From Bradyrhizobium sp. (GTDB taxonomy: Bacteria; Pseudomonadota; Alphaproteobacteria; Rhizobiales; Xanthobacteraceae), in assembly GCA_028290165.1 (NCBI GenBank), contig JAQGKJ010000477.1, forward strand, positions 1 through 6,381: a DNA stretch of 6,381 nt, written 5' to 3'. Position numbers and translations under genes: made by a program. This document shows, piece after piece, positions 1-6,299 of the stretch. The notes beneath the pieces were generated by a model, which was not told the origin of the DNA, searched no databases, and was given only the letters and a program-made list of their open reading frames with translations. Within the stretch, counting starts at the first letter, position 1; every line of letters starts with the position of its first letter.

Positions 1-1
1 C

Positions 2-148
2 ATCATGGTCAACTATCTCTATCGTCTCGATGACATCGAGAAGAACCACGAGGCCTACGCCAACCAGGGCGATATCGCGGCTTCCAGCGCGGTGAAGAAG
101 CTTTTGAAGAGCGAAGGCCGGCGGTTATTGGATATGCGATTGTCGTGA
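2..148 (+). CDS. Malonyl-CoA decarboxylase, C-terminal end (5' part lies outside the window)
   Basis: This is an open frame from the left edge to a TGA at 146-148, giving the last 48 residues. It begins IMVNYLYRLDDIEKNHEAYA and ends in a basic helix-like tail (VKKLLKSEGRR). The MVNYxYxLxxIexNhEaY pattern is the conserved C-terminal signature of malonyl-CoA decarboxylases as I remember them; the human enzyme has MVNYRYFLEE at the same place. The family converts malonyl-CoA to acetyl-CoA and CO2, and in rhizobia it acts in malonate use alongside malonyl-CoA synthetase. The catalytic residues are upstream of the window and cannot be checked. The gene converges on tarD, with a palindromic repeat between them. 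The family call is fairly firm for so short a piece. A symbol (matA or mcd) is withheld because most of the gene is not visible. Confidence 0.82.
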   Translation: MMVNYLYRLDDIEKNHEAYANQGDIAASSAVKKLLKSEGRRLLDMRLS

Positions 149-190
149 GCCGGCAGACGATCCCGTATACCTCACAGCGACGGAAGTGAG

Positions 191-300
191 CTCCCTCTCA
201 CGTCGGGAGAGGGTTGGGGTGAGGGGTTACGGTCTATCGCGAGAGCGAAACCCCTCACCCGGATCGCTCCGCGATCCGACCTCTCCCTTTGGGAGAGGTG
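191..300. repeat. Compound palindromic intergenic repeat between convergent genes
   Basis: The gap 149-325 holds no gene but is rich in inverted repeats. The central pair GGGTGAGGGGTT (217-228) and AACCCCTCACCC (249-260) is a perfect 12-bp match around a 20-base loop. Each side carries further hairpins: CCCTCTC/GAGAGGG (193-199 and 207-213), GGATCGC/GCGATCC (261-267 and 271-277, 3-base loop) and ACCTCTCCC/GGGAGAGGT (279-287 and 291-299, 3-base loop). The left and right halves look like inverted, diverged copies of one unit. It resembles the REP/BIME-like elements frequent in Bradyrhizobium and Rhodopseudomonas genomes, from memory. Lying between converging genes, it could act as a bidirectional transcription barrier. 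There is no T-run, so a classical intrinsic terminator is not shown. Confidence 0.8.
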
Positions 301-325
301 ACGCGGGCCATCGCGCGCTCGGACA

Positions 326-1495
326 CTACGCCGCCAGCGCCTTCATCTCCGCGTAGAGATCGGACTTCCCCTCAAAGCCGATGCCCGGCATATCCGGCAT
401 CGTGATGTGGCCGTTCTCGACGCGAACGCCGTCGGGGAAACCGCCATAGGGCTGGAACAGATCGGGATAGCTCTCATTGCCGCCGAGGCCGAGGCCGGCC
501 GCAATGTTGAGCGACATCTGATGGCCGCCGTGCGGAATGCAGCGGCTCGCCAACCAGCCCTGGGTTTTCAACACCTCGAGCGTGCGCTGATATTCGCAAA
601 GCCCGTAGGACAGCGCGCAATCGAACTGCAGCCAGTCGCGGTCGGGCCGCATCCCGCCATAGCGAAGAAGGTTGCGCGCATCCTGATGGCTGAATAGATT
701 CTCGCCGGTCGCCATGGGTGCGGGATAGAATTCCGCGAGCGCCGCCTGCAGCTGGAAATCGAGGGGATCGCCGGCCTCCTCGTACCAGAACAGCGGATAG
801 TCGCGCAGCATTTTTGCGTACGCAATCGCGGTCTCCAGATCGAAGCGGCCATTGGCGTCGACGGCGAGCTGTGCTTGATTCCCGATCTCTTTCAACACCG
901 CTTCGATGCGTTGACGGTCCTCTTCAATCGGCGCGCCACCGATCTTCATTTTCACGACGTTATAGCCGCGATCGAGATAGCCGCGCATTTCGCCGCGCAG
1001 CGCCGACAGGTCCTTGCCCGGATAGTAGTAACCGCCGGCCGCATAGACGAACACGCGGGCATTCGCGGCGCGCCCGTGACGTTCGGCAAGCAGCCGGAAC
1101 AACGGTTTTCCCGCGATCTTCGCCACCGCGTCCCACACGGCCATGTCGATGGTGCCGACCGCGACCGAGCGCTCGCCATGACCGCCCGGCTTTTCGTTCG
1201 ACATCAGCGTCGCCCAGATTTTATCGGGATCGAGGTTGTCGCCGGACTCATCAAGCAAAATCCTGGAATCAGCTTCCAGCAGCCGCGGGGCAAAACGTTC
1301 GCGGATCAAACCGCCCTGCCCGTAACGGCCGTTGGAATTAAAGCCGTAACCAACCACGCGTTTGCCGTCGCGCATGACATCGGTGACGACAGCAACCAGG
1401 CTCGTCGTCATCTTGGTGAAATCGATATAGGCGTTGCGGATGGGTGACGAGATCGGTTTTGTGACTTCGCGGACGTCGACGACACGAACGGACAT
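326..1495 (-). CDS. tarD: D(-)-tartrate dehydratase (enolase superfamily)
   Basis: This 389-residue protein belongs to the mandelate racemase branch of the enolase superfamily. The family cap domain covers roughly residues 1-130 and the (beta/alpha)7-beta barrel roughly 145-380. Visible active-site residues are the KxK motif K182/K184 (VKMKIGG), metal ligands D213 (VDANG), E239 (WYEE) and E265 (ATGEN), and general acid/base H322 (CIPHGGHQ). Length, numbering and residues agree with the crystallised Bradyrhizobium japonicum TarD, where K184 and H322 flank the Mg-bound substrate. That enzyme dehydrates D-tartrate to oxaloacetate in the cytoplasm. The start is ATG at 1493-1495 and the stop is TAG. 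The ribosome site is weak: only the purine stretch AAGAAAGAAAG lies upstream, partly inside the edge of a palindromic repeat. No tartrate transporter or regulator is in the window. Function is inferred by family transfer but is strong. Confidence 0.93.
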   Translation of the reverse strand: MSVRVVDVREVTKPISSPIRNAYIDFTKMTTSLVAVVTDVMRDGKRVVGYGFNSNGRYGQGGLIRERFAPRLLEADSRILLDESGDNLDPDKIWATLMSNEKPGGHGERSVAVGTIDMAVWDAVAKIAGKPLFRLLAERHGRAANARVFVYAAGGYYYPGKDLSALRGEMRGYLDRGYNVVKMKIGGAPIEEDRQRIEAVLKEIGNQAQLAVDANGRFDLETAIAYAKMLRDYPLFWYEEAGDPLDFQLQAALAEFYPAPMATGENLFSHQDARNLLRYGGMRPDRDWLQFDCALSYGLCEYQRTLEVLKTQGWLASRCIPHGGHQMSLNIAAGLGLGGNESYPDLFQPYGGFPDGVRVENGHITMPDMPGIGFEGKSDLYAEMKALAA

Positions 1496-1509
1496 GGTTT
1501 TGGCTTTCT

Positions 1510-1643
1510 TTCTTCGTCATGCCCGGGCATAGCATGTCTGCTTTACGCAGACTGCGTAAACTTGTCTGCGCTCCCGGGCATCCACGTCTTAACAGTGTGG
1601 CGGCGAGAAAGACGTGGATGGCCGGGACACGCCCGGCCATGAC
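1510..1643. repeat. Palindromic repeat, copy 1 (upstream of tarD)
   Basis: This non-coding element fills most of the gap between DUF3297 and tarD. Its ends are inverted: TTCTTCGTCATG at 1510-1521 and CATGACG at 1637-1643. An internal perfect pair, CATCCACGTCTT (1579-1590) and AAGACGTGGATG (1609-1620), closes an 18-base loop. The left half contains CCCGGG palindromes and a TTTACGCA/TGCGTAAA hairpin (1542-1549 and 1553-1560). Copy 2 at 4514-4644 shares the ends and the CATCCACGTCTT core but has a different insert in the left half. It is a widespread dispersed repeat type in Bradyrhizobium, as I recall. Read on the minus strand it gives a spurious open frame. It carries no transposase, and no convincing target duplication was found. 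Confidence 0.88.
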
Positions 1644-1678
1644 GGCTTTTCCATTGGCCTGCATTTCGAAGCCGGCCT

Positions 1679-1948
1679 TCAGGACTGCCCCTTGTCGCGG
1701 AAATACGGCTCGACCGGGCCGTGAACTTTTATCGTGAGCGGGTTGCCGTAGCGATCCTTGGCGTTGCCCGCGGTGACGCGGACCCAGCCCTCGCTGACGC
1801 AATACTCCTCGACGTTGGTTTTCTCGACGCCCTTGAAACGGATGCCGACATCGCGCGCCAGCACCTCCTCATTGTAGTAAGGGCTTTTCGGATCGGTCGA
1901 CAGACGATCCGGCAATTGCTCGGTGATGGCGTCGTTCTTCTCGTTCAC
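1679..1948 (-). CDS. DUF3297 family protein
   Basis: This 89-residue protein of unknown function is recognisable by the block [14 protein letters not shown] (12-25), then [20 protein letters not shown] (35-54), WVRV, and a C-terminal segment with [16 protein letters not shown] (68-83). These are hallmarks of DUF3297 proteins. There is no signal peptide or membrane segment, so it is probably cytosolic. The GTG start at 1946-1948 was chosen because it begins just before the conserved region, has a GAGG ribosome site seven bases upstream (1956-1959), and overlaps the TGA of the glutathione peroxidase frame as GTGA, a typical coupled start. A longer ATG frame reaching 2053 would only translate peroxidase codons in the wrong frame. 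The overlap suggests co-expression with the peroxidase. The amber codon upstream could weaken that coupling, though the gene has its own ribosome site. Confidence 0.88.
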   Translation of the reverse strand: MNEKNDAITEQLPDRLSTDPKSPYYNEEVLARDVGIRFKGVEKTNVEEYCVSEGWVRVTAGNAKDRYGNPLTIKVHGPVEPYFRDKGQS

Positions 1949-2421
1949 AGCAGGGCCTCGATTTCTTGTGTCAGTCCTTCCGGCTTGGCGGTCGGCGCGT
2001 GCCGGGCCACCACCTTGCCCGAGCGATCGACCAGGAATTTGGTGAAATTCCATTTGATCGACGGGCCGAGCAGTCCGGATGTTTCGTTCTTCTAGTATTG
2101 ATACAGCGGATGCGCGCCAGTGCCATTGACGTCGATCTTGGCGAACATCGGAAAGGTGATGGCATAATTGCTGGTGCAGAACTGCTCGATCTGTTTGGCG
2201 TCGCCGGGCTCCTGGCGGCCGAACTGGTTGCAGGGAAATCCGAGAACCGAAAAACCGCGCCGGCCAAGCTGCTCATGCAGCGCCTCAAGCCCGCGGTATT
2301 GCGGCGTGAATCCGCAGGCGCTCGCGGTATTGACGATCAGCAACACCTGACCCTCGAACCGTTTTAGTGGAACGTCCTCACCGGCAAGCGACTTTGCCGT
2401 GAAATCGTAAATGCCAGCCAT
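1945..2421 (-). pseudogene. Glutathione peroxidase interrupted by an in-frame TAG at codon 110
   Basis: The frame spans 158 codons, the normal length for a bacterial Cys-type glutathione peroxidase, which reduces peroxides and usually takes electrons from thioredoxin. The start is ATG at 2419-2421 with AAGGA five bases upstream (2427-2431). Motifs: peroxidatic C36 (NTASACGFTP), Q66 in GFPCNQFGRQEPG, and a likely resolving C82 (FCTSNY). Codon 110 (2092-2094) is TAG, after HPLYQY. The same frame then continues without any shift through [19 protein letters not shown] and on to a TGA at 1945-1947. W124 and N125 of the catalytic tetrad lie beyond the TAG, so the 109-residue product should be inactive as a peroxidase. 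TAG ends tarD normally here, so routine readthrough is unlikely. One base change from TTG (Leu) explains it: a recent mutation or a sequencing error. Confidence 0.85.
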
Positions 2422-2452
2422 CGTATTCCTTATTACGGAACAGGAATTCCGC

Positions 2453-3853
2453 TTAGCGCACGGGATCGACCGGCATCGGTGGTGTTCCACCGGCTTCGAT
2501 CGCTTCCCCCGCCAGCAGACACAGATCCTCGCGGTAACGGCCGGAGACGACCTGGACGCCGACGGGAACCCGACCCACCAAGCCGGTGGAGACCGTTAGC
2601 CCAGGCAGGCCCATGAAGGGAATAGCAATTTGCGGCAGTTGCGCGCGCCAAACCCGCGCGAATGAGGCATCGTCGCGCAGATCGAGGCCGTCCGGAAACG
2701 GCAATTCGGCCGACACCGGCATCAGCAACACCGAATAGGTCTCGAAGAACTGCAGCCATTCGCGCGCCAGGGTCGCCCGGCGCGTCAGCGCTTTCGAGAA
2801 CGCGGCCGCGTCGAACGGAAAGACTTTTGTCTTGTTGCCGCGCAGGCAGGCGAGCGCGCCGGGATCGCCTTCGCGCTCCGCAGCAGCGAGCTGCGCTTCA
2901 TAGCCGTCGCCGAGCCACAGCTTGGTCTGCAGATCCGCAGCCTCGCGCAGCGGCGGCGTGGTTTCGATCTCTTCGACCACCCATCCCGCGCGCGCCAGAC
3001 GTTTGCCGGCATCCGCAACCGCCGCCTTCACCTCCGCGACCGTCTCAAGACCGTCAGGCTGAAGGCACAGCGCGGCCCGCTTCGGCATCGCGGGTCCTTC
3101 CAGCGGCGCCGGCACCCACCAGGGATCGCGCACGTCTTTCCCCGACATCGCCGCCAAGGCGATCCTGAGGTCGCCGATGGTGCGCGCCAGCGGACCGGAT
3201 ACCGCCGAGATCTGCGGCCCGATAGTGCGTTCGGGCAGCGACGCATTGAAGGCCGCGATGCGGCCCATGGTCGGCCGCAGGCCGTGAACGCCACAGGCGT
3301 AAGCGGGATAGCGGATCGATCCCGCAATATCGGTGCCGTGCGCGATATGCCCGATGCCGGCTGCGACCGCCGAACCCGCGCCGCCGGACGAGCCGCCCGG
3401 CGTGATGCCGGGGTCGCGCGGATTCTTGGTGTCGCCGTGGATCAAATTGGTGGTGAACCAGCGGTAGGAAAACGCCGGGCAGTTGGTGCGCCCCAAAATC
3501 ACGGCGCCCGCCTTGCGCAGATTGTCGATCACCGGACTGTTGGTCGCTGCGATGACATCGCGCTGCAGCTTGAGGCCGTTGGTGGTCGCAAACCCCTCCT
3601 GGTCGATATTGACCTTAACGGTCACGGGCACGCCCACCAGTGGGCCGACATCGTCATTGCGCGCGATCGCCGCATCGATTGCCGCGGCCTGCGCCAGCAC
3701 GTCCGCCGGGCGGTGGTCGACCACGGCGTTGATCGCGGGGTTGACTGCATCCAGCCGGGCCAGCGCAGCGGACGCCGCCTCTTTCGCCGAAATCTTTTTC
3801 GACCTTATCAGCGCGGCGAGGTCAGTGGCCGACAGGCGCCAGAGATCTTCCAT
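2453..3853 (-). CDS. Amidase (amidase signature family hydrolase)
   Basis: This 466-residue enzyme belongs to the amidase signature family and hydrolyses a carboxamide to acid and ammonia; the substrate cannot be told. The Ser-cisSer-Lys triad is visible: K80 in VPVTVKVNIDQEG, cis-Ser S155 in the glycine-rich TPGGSSGGAGSAVAAG stretch, and nucleophile S179 in GTDIAGSIRYPA. The 24-residue spacing between the two serines is the family norm. The length is typical and there is no signal peptide, so it is probably cytosolic. The start at 3851-3853 (MEDLWRLSATDLAALI) was chosen over an ATG at 3907 because GGGAG (3860-3864) sits six bases upstream and the family's N-terminal helix begins here. It lies 31 bp upstream of the glutathione peroxidase and probably shares its transcript. 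It could equally be annotated as a GatA-like amidase, but no gatB or gatC is nearby. Confidence 0.92.
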   Translation of the reverse strand: MEDLWRLSATDLAALIRSKKISAKEAASAALARLDAVNPAINAVVDHRPADVLAQAAAIDAAIARNDDVGPLVGVPVTVKVNIDQEGFATTNGLKLQRDVIAATNSPVIDNLRKAGAVILGRTNCPAFSYRWFTTNLIHGDTKNPRDPGITPGGSSGGAGSAVAAGIGHIAHGTDIAGSIRYPAYACGVHGLRPTMGRIAAFNASLPERTIGPQISAVSGPLARTIGDLRIALAAMSGKDVRDPWWVPAPLEGPAMPKRAALCLQPDGLETVAEVKAAVADAGKRLARAGWVVEEIETTPPLREAADLQTKLWLGDGYEAQLAAAEREGDPGALACLRGNKTKVFPFDAAAFSKALTRRATLAREWLQFFETYSVLLMPVSAELPFPDGLDLRDDASFARVWRAQLPQIAIPFMGLPGLTVSTGLVGRVPVGVQVVSGRYREDLCLLAGEAIEAGGTPPMPVDPVR

Positions 3854-3933
3854 GGATAACTCCCGTTTGAACGCCAACTTGTAGCGCCACCTCATCGGCA
3901 GCGCCATGGCAGGCGGACGAAAGTCATGGGGGG

Positions 3934-4500
3934 TCAGCGAAAACGGGCGAGATAATAGGCGAGATCGGCGATCTGCTCCGGCGTCACCGGCTGCAGCACT
4001 TCGGCCATGGTGCCGTCATAGCCGTGGCGGCTGTTGTCCTTGTATTCCCGCATGGTCTTGAGGAGATAATCCTCGCGCTGGTCGGCGATGCGCGGGACAT
4101 TGTCTTTGCCGGAAAAATCGGCGTTGTGGCAGGAATTGCAGTGATGCTGCTGCACCAGCGCTTGCGCCCGCTGCAACCGCGCCGGATCGCCGGCATCCCC
4201 CGGCGGCTTTGGCTTCGGCAGTTGGCCGACAAAATCGGAGAATGCGCGAAGATCATCGTCCGAGAGCGCCTTCGCCATGTCGTTCATCGGCTCGAACACA
4301 CGCAGCTTTTCACGAAACATGAAAAGCTGGATCAGCGCGTAAGGCGGCTGTTGGCCGCCAAGCGACGGCGTGTTCTCGGTCTCGGATTGGCCGTGCTCGC
4401 CATGGCAGGCGAGACAAGGCGCGGCACGCTCCTCAAGCGTCTCCGCTCGGACTGGCCAGGCAAGCAAGGCAAACGTCACGGCGGCAATCAAGCTACGCAT
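3934..4500 (-). CDS. Exported di-haem cytochrome c (cytochrome c4-like)
   Basis: This 188-residue periplasmic electron carrier has two class I cytochrome c domains. A signal peptide covers residues 1-19, with arginine near the N-terminus, a hydrophobic core [12 protein letters not shown], and likely cleavage after PVRA. Haem site 1 is CLACH (29-33) and site 2 is CNSCH (121-125). Candidate axial methionines are M72 or M75 ([10 protein letters not shown]) in domain 1 and M165 ([10 protein letters not shown]) in domain 2. A proline-rich linker (PKPKPPGD, about 95-102) joins the domains. The layout resembles cytochrome c4 and related subunits of periplasmic dehydrogenases. The gene follows the PQQ-type dehydrogenase, which makes it a likely electron acceptor for it (inference). 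The start is uncertain: an in-frame ATG at 4522-4524, inside the repeat, would add eight residues (MTKNRESP), and neither start has a strong ribosome site. Confidence 0.9.
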   Translation of the reverse strand: MRSLIAAVTFALLAWPVRAETLEERAAPCLACHGEHGQSETENTPSLGGQQPPYALIQLFMFREKLRVFEPMNDMAKALSDDDLRAFSDFVGQLPKPKPPGDAGDPARLQRAQALVQQHHCNSCHNADFSGKDNVPRIADQREDYLLKTMREYKDNSRHGYDGTMAEVLQPVTPEQIADLAYYLARFR

Positions 4501-4513
4501 CGGCGATTCTCGG

Positions 4514-4644
4514 TTCTTCGTCATGGCCGGGCATAGCCGTCCGAAGGACGGCGTCGCTTCCGCTCGCCTATGCCCGGCCATCCACGTCTTTCTTGTTGCG
4601 ACACCGTCAAGGCGTGGATGCCCGACACAAGGCCGGGCATGACG
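4514..4644. repeat. Palindromic repeat, copy 2 (between dehydrogenase and cytochrome c genes)
   Basis: This is the same element as the copy at 1510-1643, in the same orientation. Its ends are TTCTTCGTCATG (4514-4525) and CATGACG (4638-4644). A perfect 13-bp inverted pair, ATGGCCGGGCATA (4523-4535) and TATGCCCGGCCAT (4569-4581), encloses a GCCGTCC/GGACGGC hairpin with a 3-base loop (4536-4542 and 4546-4552). A second arm joins CATCCACGTC (from 4579) with GGCGTGGATG (4611-4620), imperfectly. The insert between the conserved blocks differs completely from copy 1, so the element is modular. It occupies most of the 170-bp gap and could form stable RNA structures that modulate read-through or mRNA stability downstream of the dehydrogenase gene. 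Confidence 0.88.
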
Positions 4645-4670
4645 AGTACCGCGTCTGGCTACATTATCGC

Positions 4671-5948
4671 TTACTGCGAGGCGACCTTCGGCTTGCCGTA
4701 GGTGACCCGATAGACGGCGCCGTTCCAGTCGTCGGAAACCAGCATCGAGCCGTCCTTCATCTGCAGCACATCGACCGGCCGGCCGACATAGCTGTTGTTT
4801 TCCAAAAAGCCCGTGATCAGCGGCTCCATGGACTTGACCGTGTCGTCCTTGTTCAACTTGACCACGACGACGTCGCCGCCGAACTTCCTGGACCGGTTCC
4901 ACGAGCCGTGGCGGGCGACGATGACGGCGTTCTTGTAGCCTTTCGGGAACATGTTGCCGGTATAGAACCGCATCCCGAGCGAAGCGGAATGCGGGCCCAT
5001 CAAACCGACCGGCGGGGTGAATTCGCTGCAGGAATGTCCCCAGCCGAATTCGGGATCCGGAATGTTGCCCTGGTAGCAGTAAGGCGCGCCGAAATCCTCG
5101 CCGACCTTTGTCACGCGATTGAGCTCGTCCTCGGGAACATCCTCCGACAACCAGTCGCGGCCGTTGTCGGTGAAGTAGAGTTGCTTGGATTCCGGGTGCC
5201 AGTCGAAGCCGACGGTGTTGCGGACGCCAAGTGCGACGACTTCCGCGCCAGTGCCGTCGAGATTCATCCGCCTGATCTGGCCATGCGCGTCGTCATGCAG
5301 CAGGTTGTTGCCGGGCTGTCCGACCGGAACGTAGAGCTTGTTGTCCGGCCCGATGGCAATGAACTTCCAGCCATGGGCTTCGTCCTTGGGCAGCTTGTCG
5401 TAGATCAGGGTCGGCTTCGGCGGATTGTCGAGGACGTCTTCGACGTTGTCGATCTTGGAGACTTTTGAGAGTTCGGCGATGTAGAGCGTGCCGTCCTTGA
5501 ACGCGACGCCGTTCGGCCGATAAAGGCCCGAGGCCAGCACCTTGACCGTTCGCTTGCCGTCCTTGTTGACGATGGCATAGACCTTGTCGACGAGGCGGCT
5601 GCCGACGAATACCGTGCCCTTGTCGCCGACCGCGAGCGAACGCGCGTTCGCCATGCCGGCCGCGTAGACTTCTATATTGAAGCCGGCCGGTACCTTGAGT
5701 TTTGCCAACGGCAATTTGTCTACCGCAGCTGGAATCGGCGGCGGCGCGACCGGCGCAAGTTTTGCTGCGGCTTCGTTATCGGCCGGCCGCCCGATCAGGG
5801 GCGAACCCGGCGGAAGCGCGGGCGCGGCACCTTGTGTCGCAGCCGGCGGCGGATTGGCCGGCTGCTGTGCGGCAGCACTGAACGTAAACGCAACGAAAAA
5901 AGCGCCGGCGAGCCATAGGCCGCGCGGCGCGGACGAGCAGATCGTCAT
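4671..5948 (-). CDS. Exported PQQ-dependent sorbosone/glucose dehydrogenase-like protein
   Basis: This 425-residue protein belongs to the sorbosone dehydrogenase / soluble PQQ glucose dehydrogenase beta-propeller family. These enzymes oxidise a sugar or aldehyde in the periplasm using PQQ, but the substrate here is unknown. It has a signal peptide (residues 1-27, core [14 protein letters not shown], cleavage near SAAA) and an Ala/Pro-rich low-complexity linker (about 28-77). The propeller follows, with [16 protein letters not shown] (103-118), H192 in HGWKF, LYVPVG (205-210), R243-N244 in [22 protein letters not shown] (259-270) and HGSWNRS (348-354). H192 and R243/N244 probably correspond to the active-site His and Arg-Asn of soluble glucose dehydrogenase. 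C291 and C307 could form a disulfide. The start at 5946-5948 has an excellent ribosome site, GGAGG, five bases upstream (5954-5958). An upstream in-frame extension to 6020 merely translates the tandem repeat in the leader. Confidence 0.9.
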   Translation of the reverse strand: MTICSSAPRGLWLAGAFFVAFTFSAAAQQPANPPPAATQGAAPALPPGSPLIGRPADNEAAAKLAPVAPPPIPAAVDKLPLAKLKVPAGFNIEVYAAGMANARSLAVGDKGTVFVGSRLVDKVYAIVNKDGKRTVKVLASGLYRPNGVAFKDGTLYIAELSKVSKIDNVEDVLDNPPKPTLIYDKLPKDEAHGWKFIAIGPDNKLYVPVGQPGNNLLHDDAHGQIRRMNLDGTGAEVVALGVRNTVGFDWHPESKQLYFTDNGRDWLSEDVPEDELNRVTKVGEDFGAPYCYQGNIPDPEFGWGHSCSEFTPPVGLMGPHSASLGMRFYTGNMFPKGYKNAVIVARHGSWNRSRKFGGDVVVVKLNKDDTVKSMEPLITGFLENNSYVGRPVDVLQMKDGSMLVSDDWNGAVYRVTYGKPKVASQ

Positions 5949-5962
5949 GACGTCCTCCCATT

Positions 5963-5992
5963 TTTTTAATTCATGTCTTTTTAATTCATGTC
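5963..5992 (-). repeat. Tandem 15-bp direct repeat in the dehydrogenase leader
   Basis: Two exact, abutting 15-bp units (5963-5977 and 5978-5992) lie just upstream of the dehydrogenase ribosome site. On the transcribed strand each unit reads GACATGAATTAAAAA. They are AT-rich in a GC-rich region. Each unit contains ATG-AAT-TAA, a start-one codon-stop minimal frame. No ribosome site precedes either ATG. This may be a slippage duplication or part of the promoter or leader; no clear -35/-10 pair could be assigned. Confidence 0.75.
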
Positions 5993-6041
5993 GGGATTCC
6001 GGATCGATCTTTCGGATCATCCAGCGATCACGGCATGGGGT

Positions 6042-6299
6042 TCAGTGTTTTGTGACGGGTACGTCAGAGATGTCGAGGATTGCTTCGCTAAACGGAAACT
6101 CCAGCACGATTTCGCCCTCATCGTCCGTCACTTCGAGGATAGCATTCAGCAGAGCCCGCTCAACGCCTTCGGTCCTCAGAAGTTCCCGGATCATGGCCCG
6201 CGCAACTTCCCATGCGCGATCCGCATTGCGCAGTTCTTCGCCTTCGGGATCCGAAATCAGGTCGTCGCCGATGCGTGTGTTGAAGAAATACCGCGGCAT
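6042..6299 (-). CDS. DUF6894 family small protein
   Basis: This 85-residue protein of unknown function opens with MPRYFFNTRIGDDLISDPEGEEL, the usual N-terminus of DUF6894 proteins (MPRYFFxxxxGxxxxDxxGxEL). A helical middle follows (ADRAWEVARAMIRELLRTEG), then a beta-rich acidic end containing VTDDEGEIVLEFPFSEAI. Such proteins occur in many copies in Bradyrhizobium and Methylobacterium genomes, usually as lone genes. There is no signal peptide, membrane segment or cysteine. The ATG at 6297-6299 is the natural family start; only a weak GGAT-type ribosome site is present. A 93-bp gap with an AT-rich tandem repeat separates it from the dehydrogenase, so a shared transcript is possible but not shown. 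Confidence 0.85.
   Translation of the reverse strand: MPRYFFNTRIGDDLISDPEGEELRNADRAWEVARAMIRELLRTEGVERALLNAILEVTDDEGEIVLEFPFSEAILDISDVPVTKH

Noticed and set aside
1502..1649. GGCTTT on both sides of repeat copy 1 as a target-site duplication
   Set aside because: The left match is not adjacent to the element end, it is only six bases, and copy 2 shows no comparable flanking duplication.
1338..1802. A minus-strand open frame of 154 codons crossing the repeat upstream of tarD
   Set aside because: It translates the palindromic repeat (MAGRVPAIHVF-type sequence) and overlaps tarD and DUF3297 out of frame. Such frames are typical artefacts of this repeat.
2092..2094. Selenocysteine or pyrrolysine decoding at the peroxidase stop codon
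   Set aside because: Selenocysteine uses TGA and would sit at the peroxidatic position, which is an ordinary Cys (C36) here. Pyrrolysine is not expected in this group, and homologues have a leucine-like position here.
3854..3907. An upstream ATG start for the amidase at 3907
   Set aside because: It has no good ribosome site, whereas the ATG at 3853 has GGGAG at ideal spacing and fits the family N-terminus.
4501..4902. A long N-terminal extension of the cytochrome c frame
   Set aside because: It runs through the repeat and into the dehydrogenase gene in another frame. The signal peptide begins at 4500 (or at most 4524).
4593..5468. A plus-strand open frame of 291 codons
   Set aside because: It lies antisense to the dehydrogenase, which has clear family motifs. 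The plus-strand translation shows no recognisable domain and is a GC-rich shadow frame.
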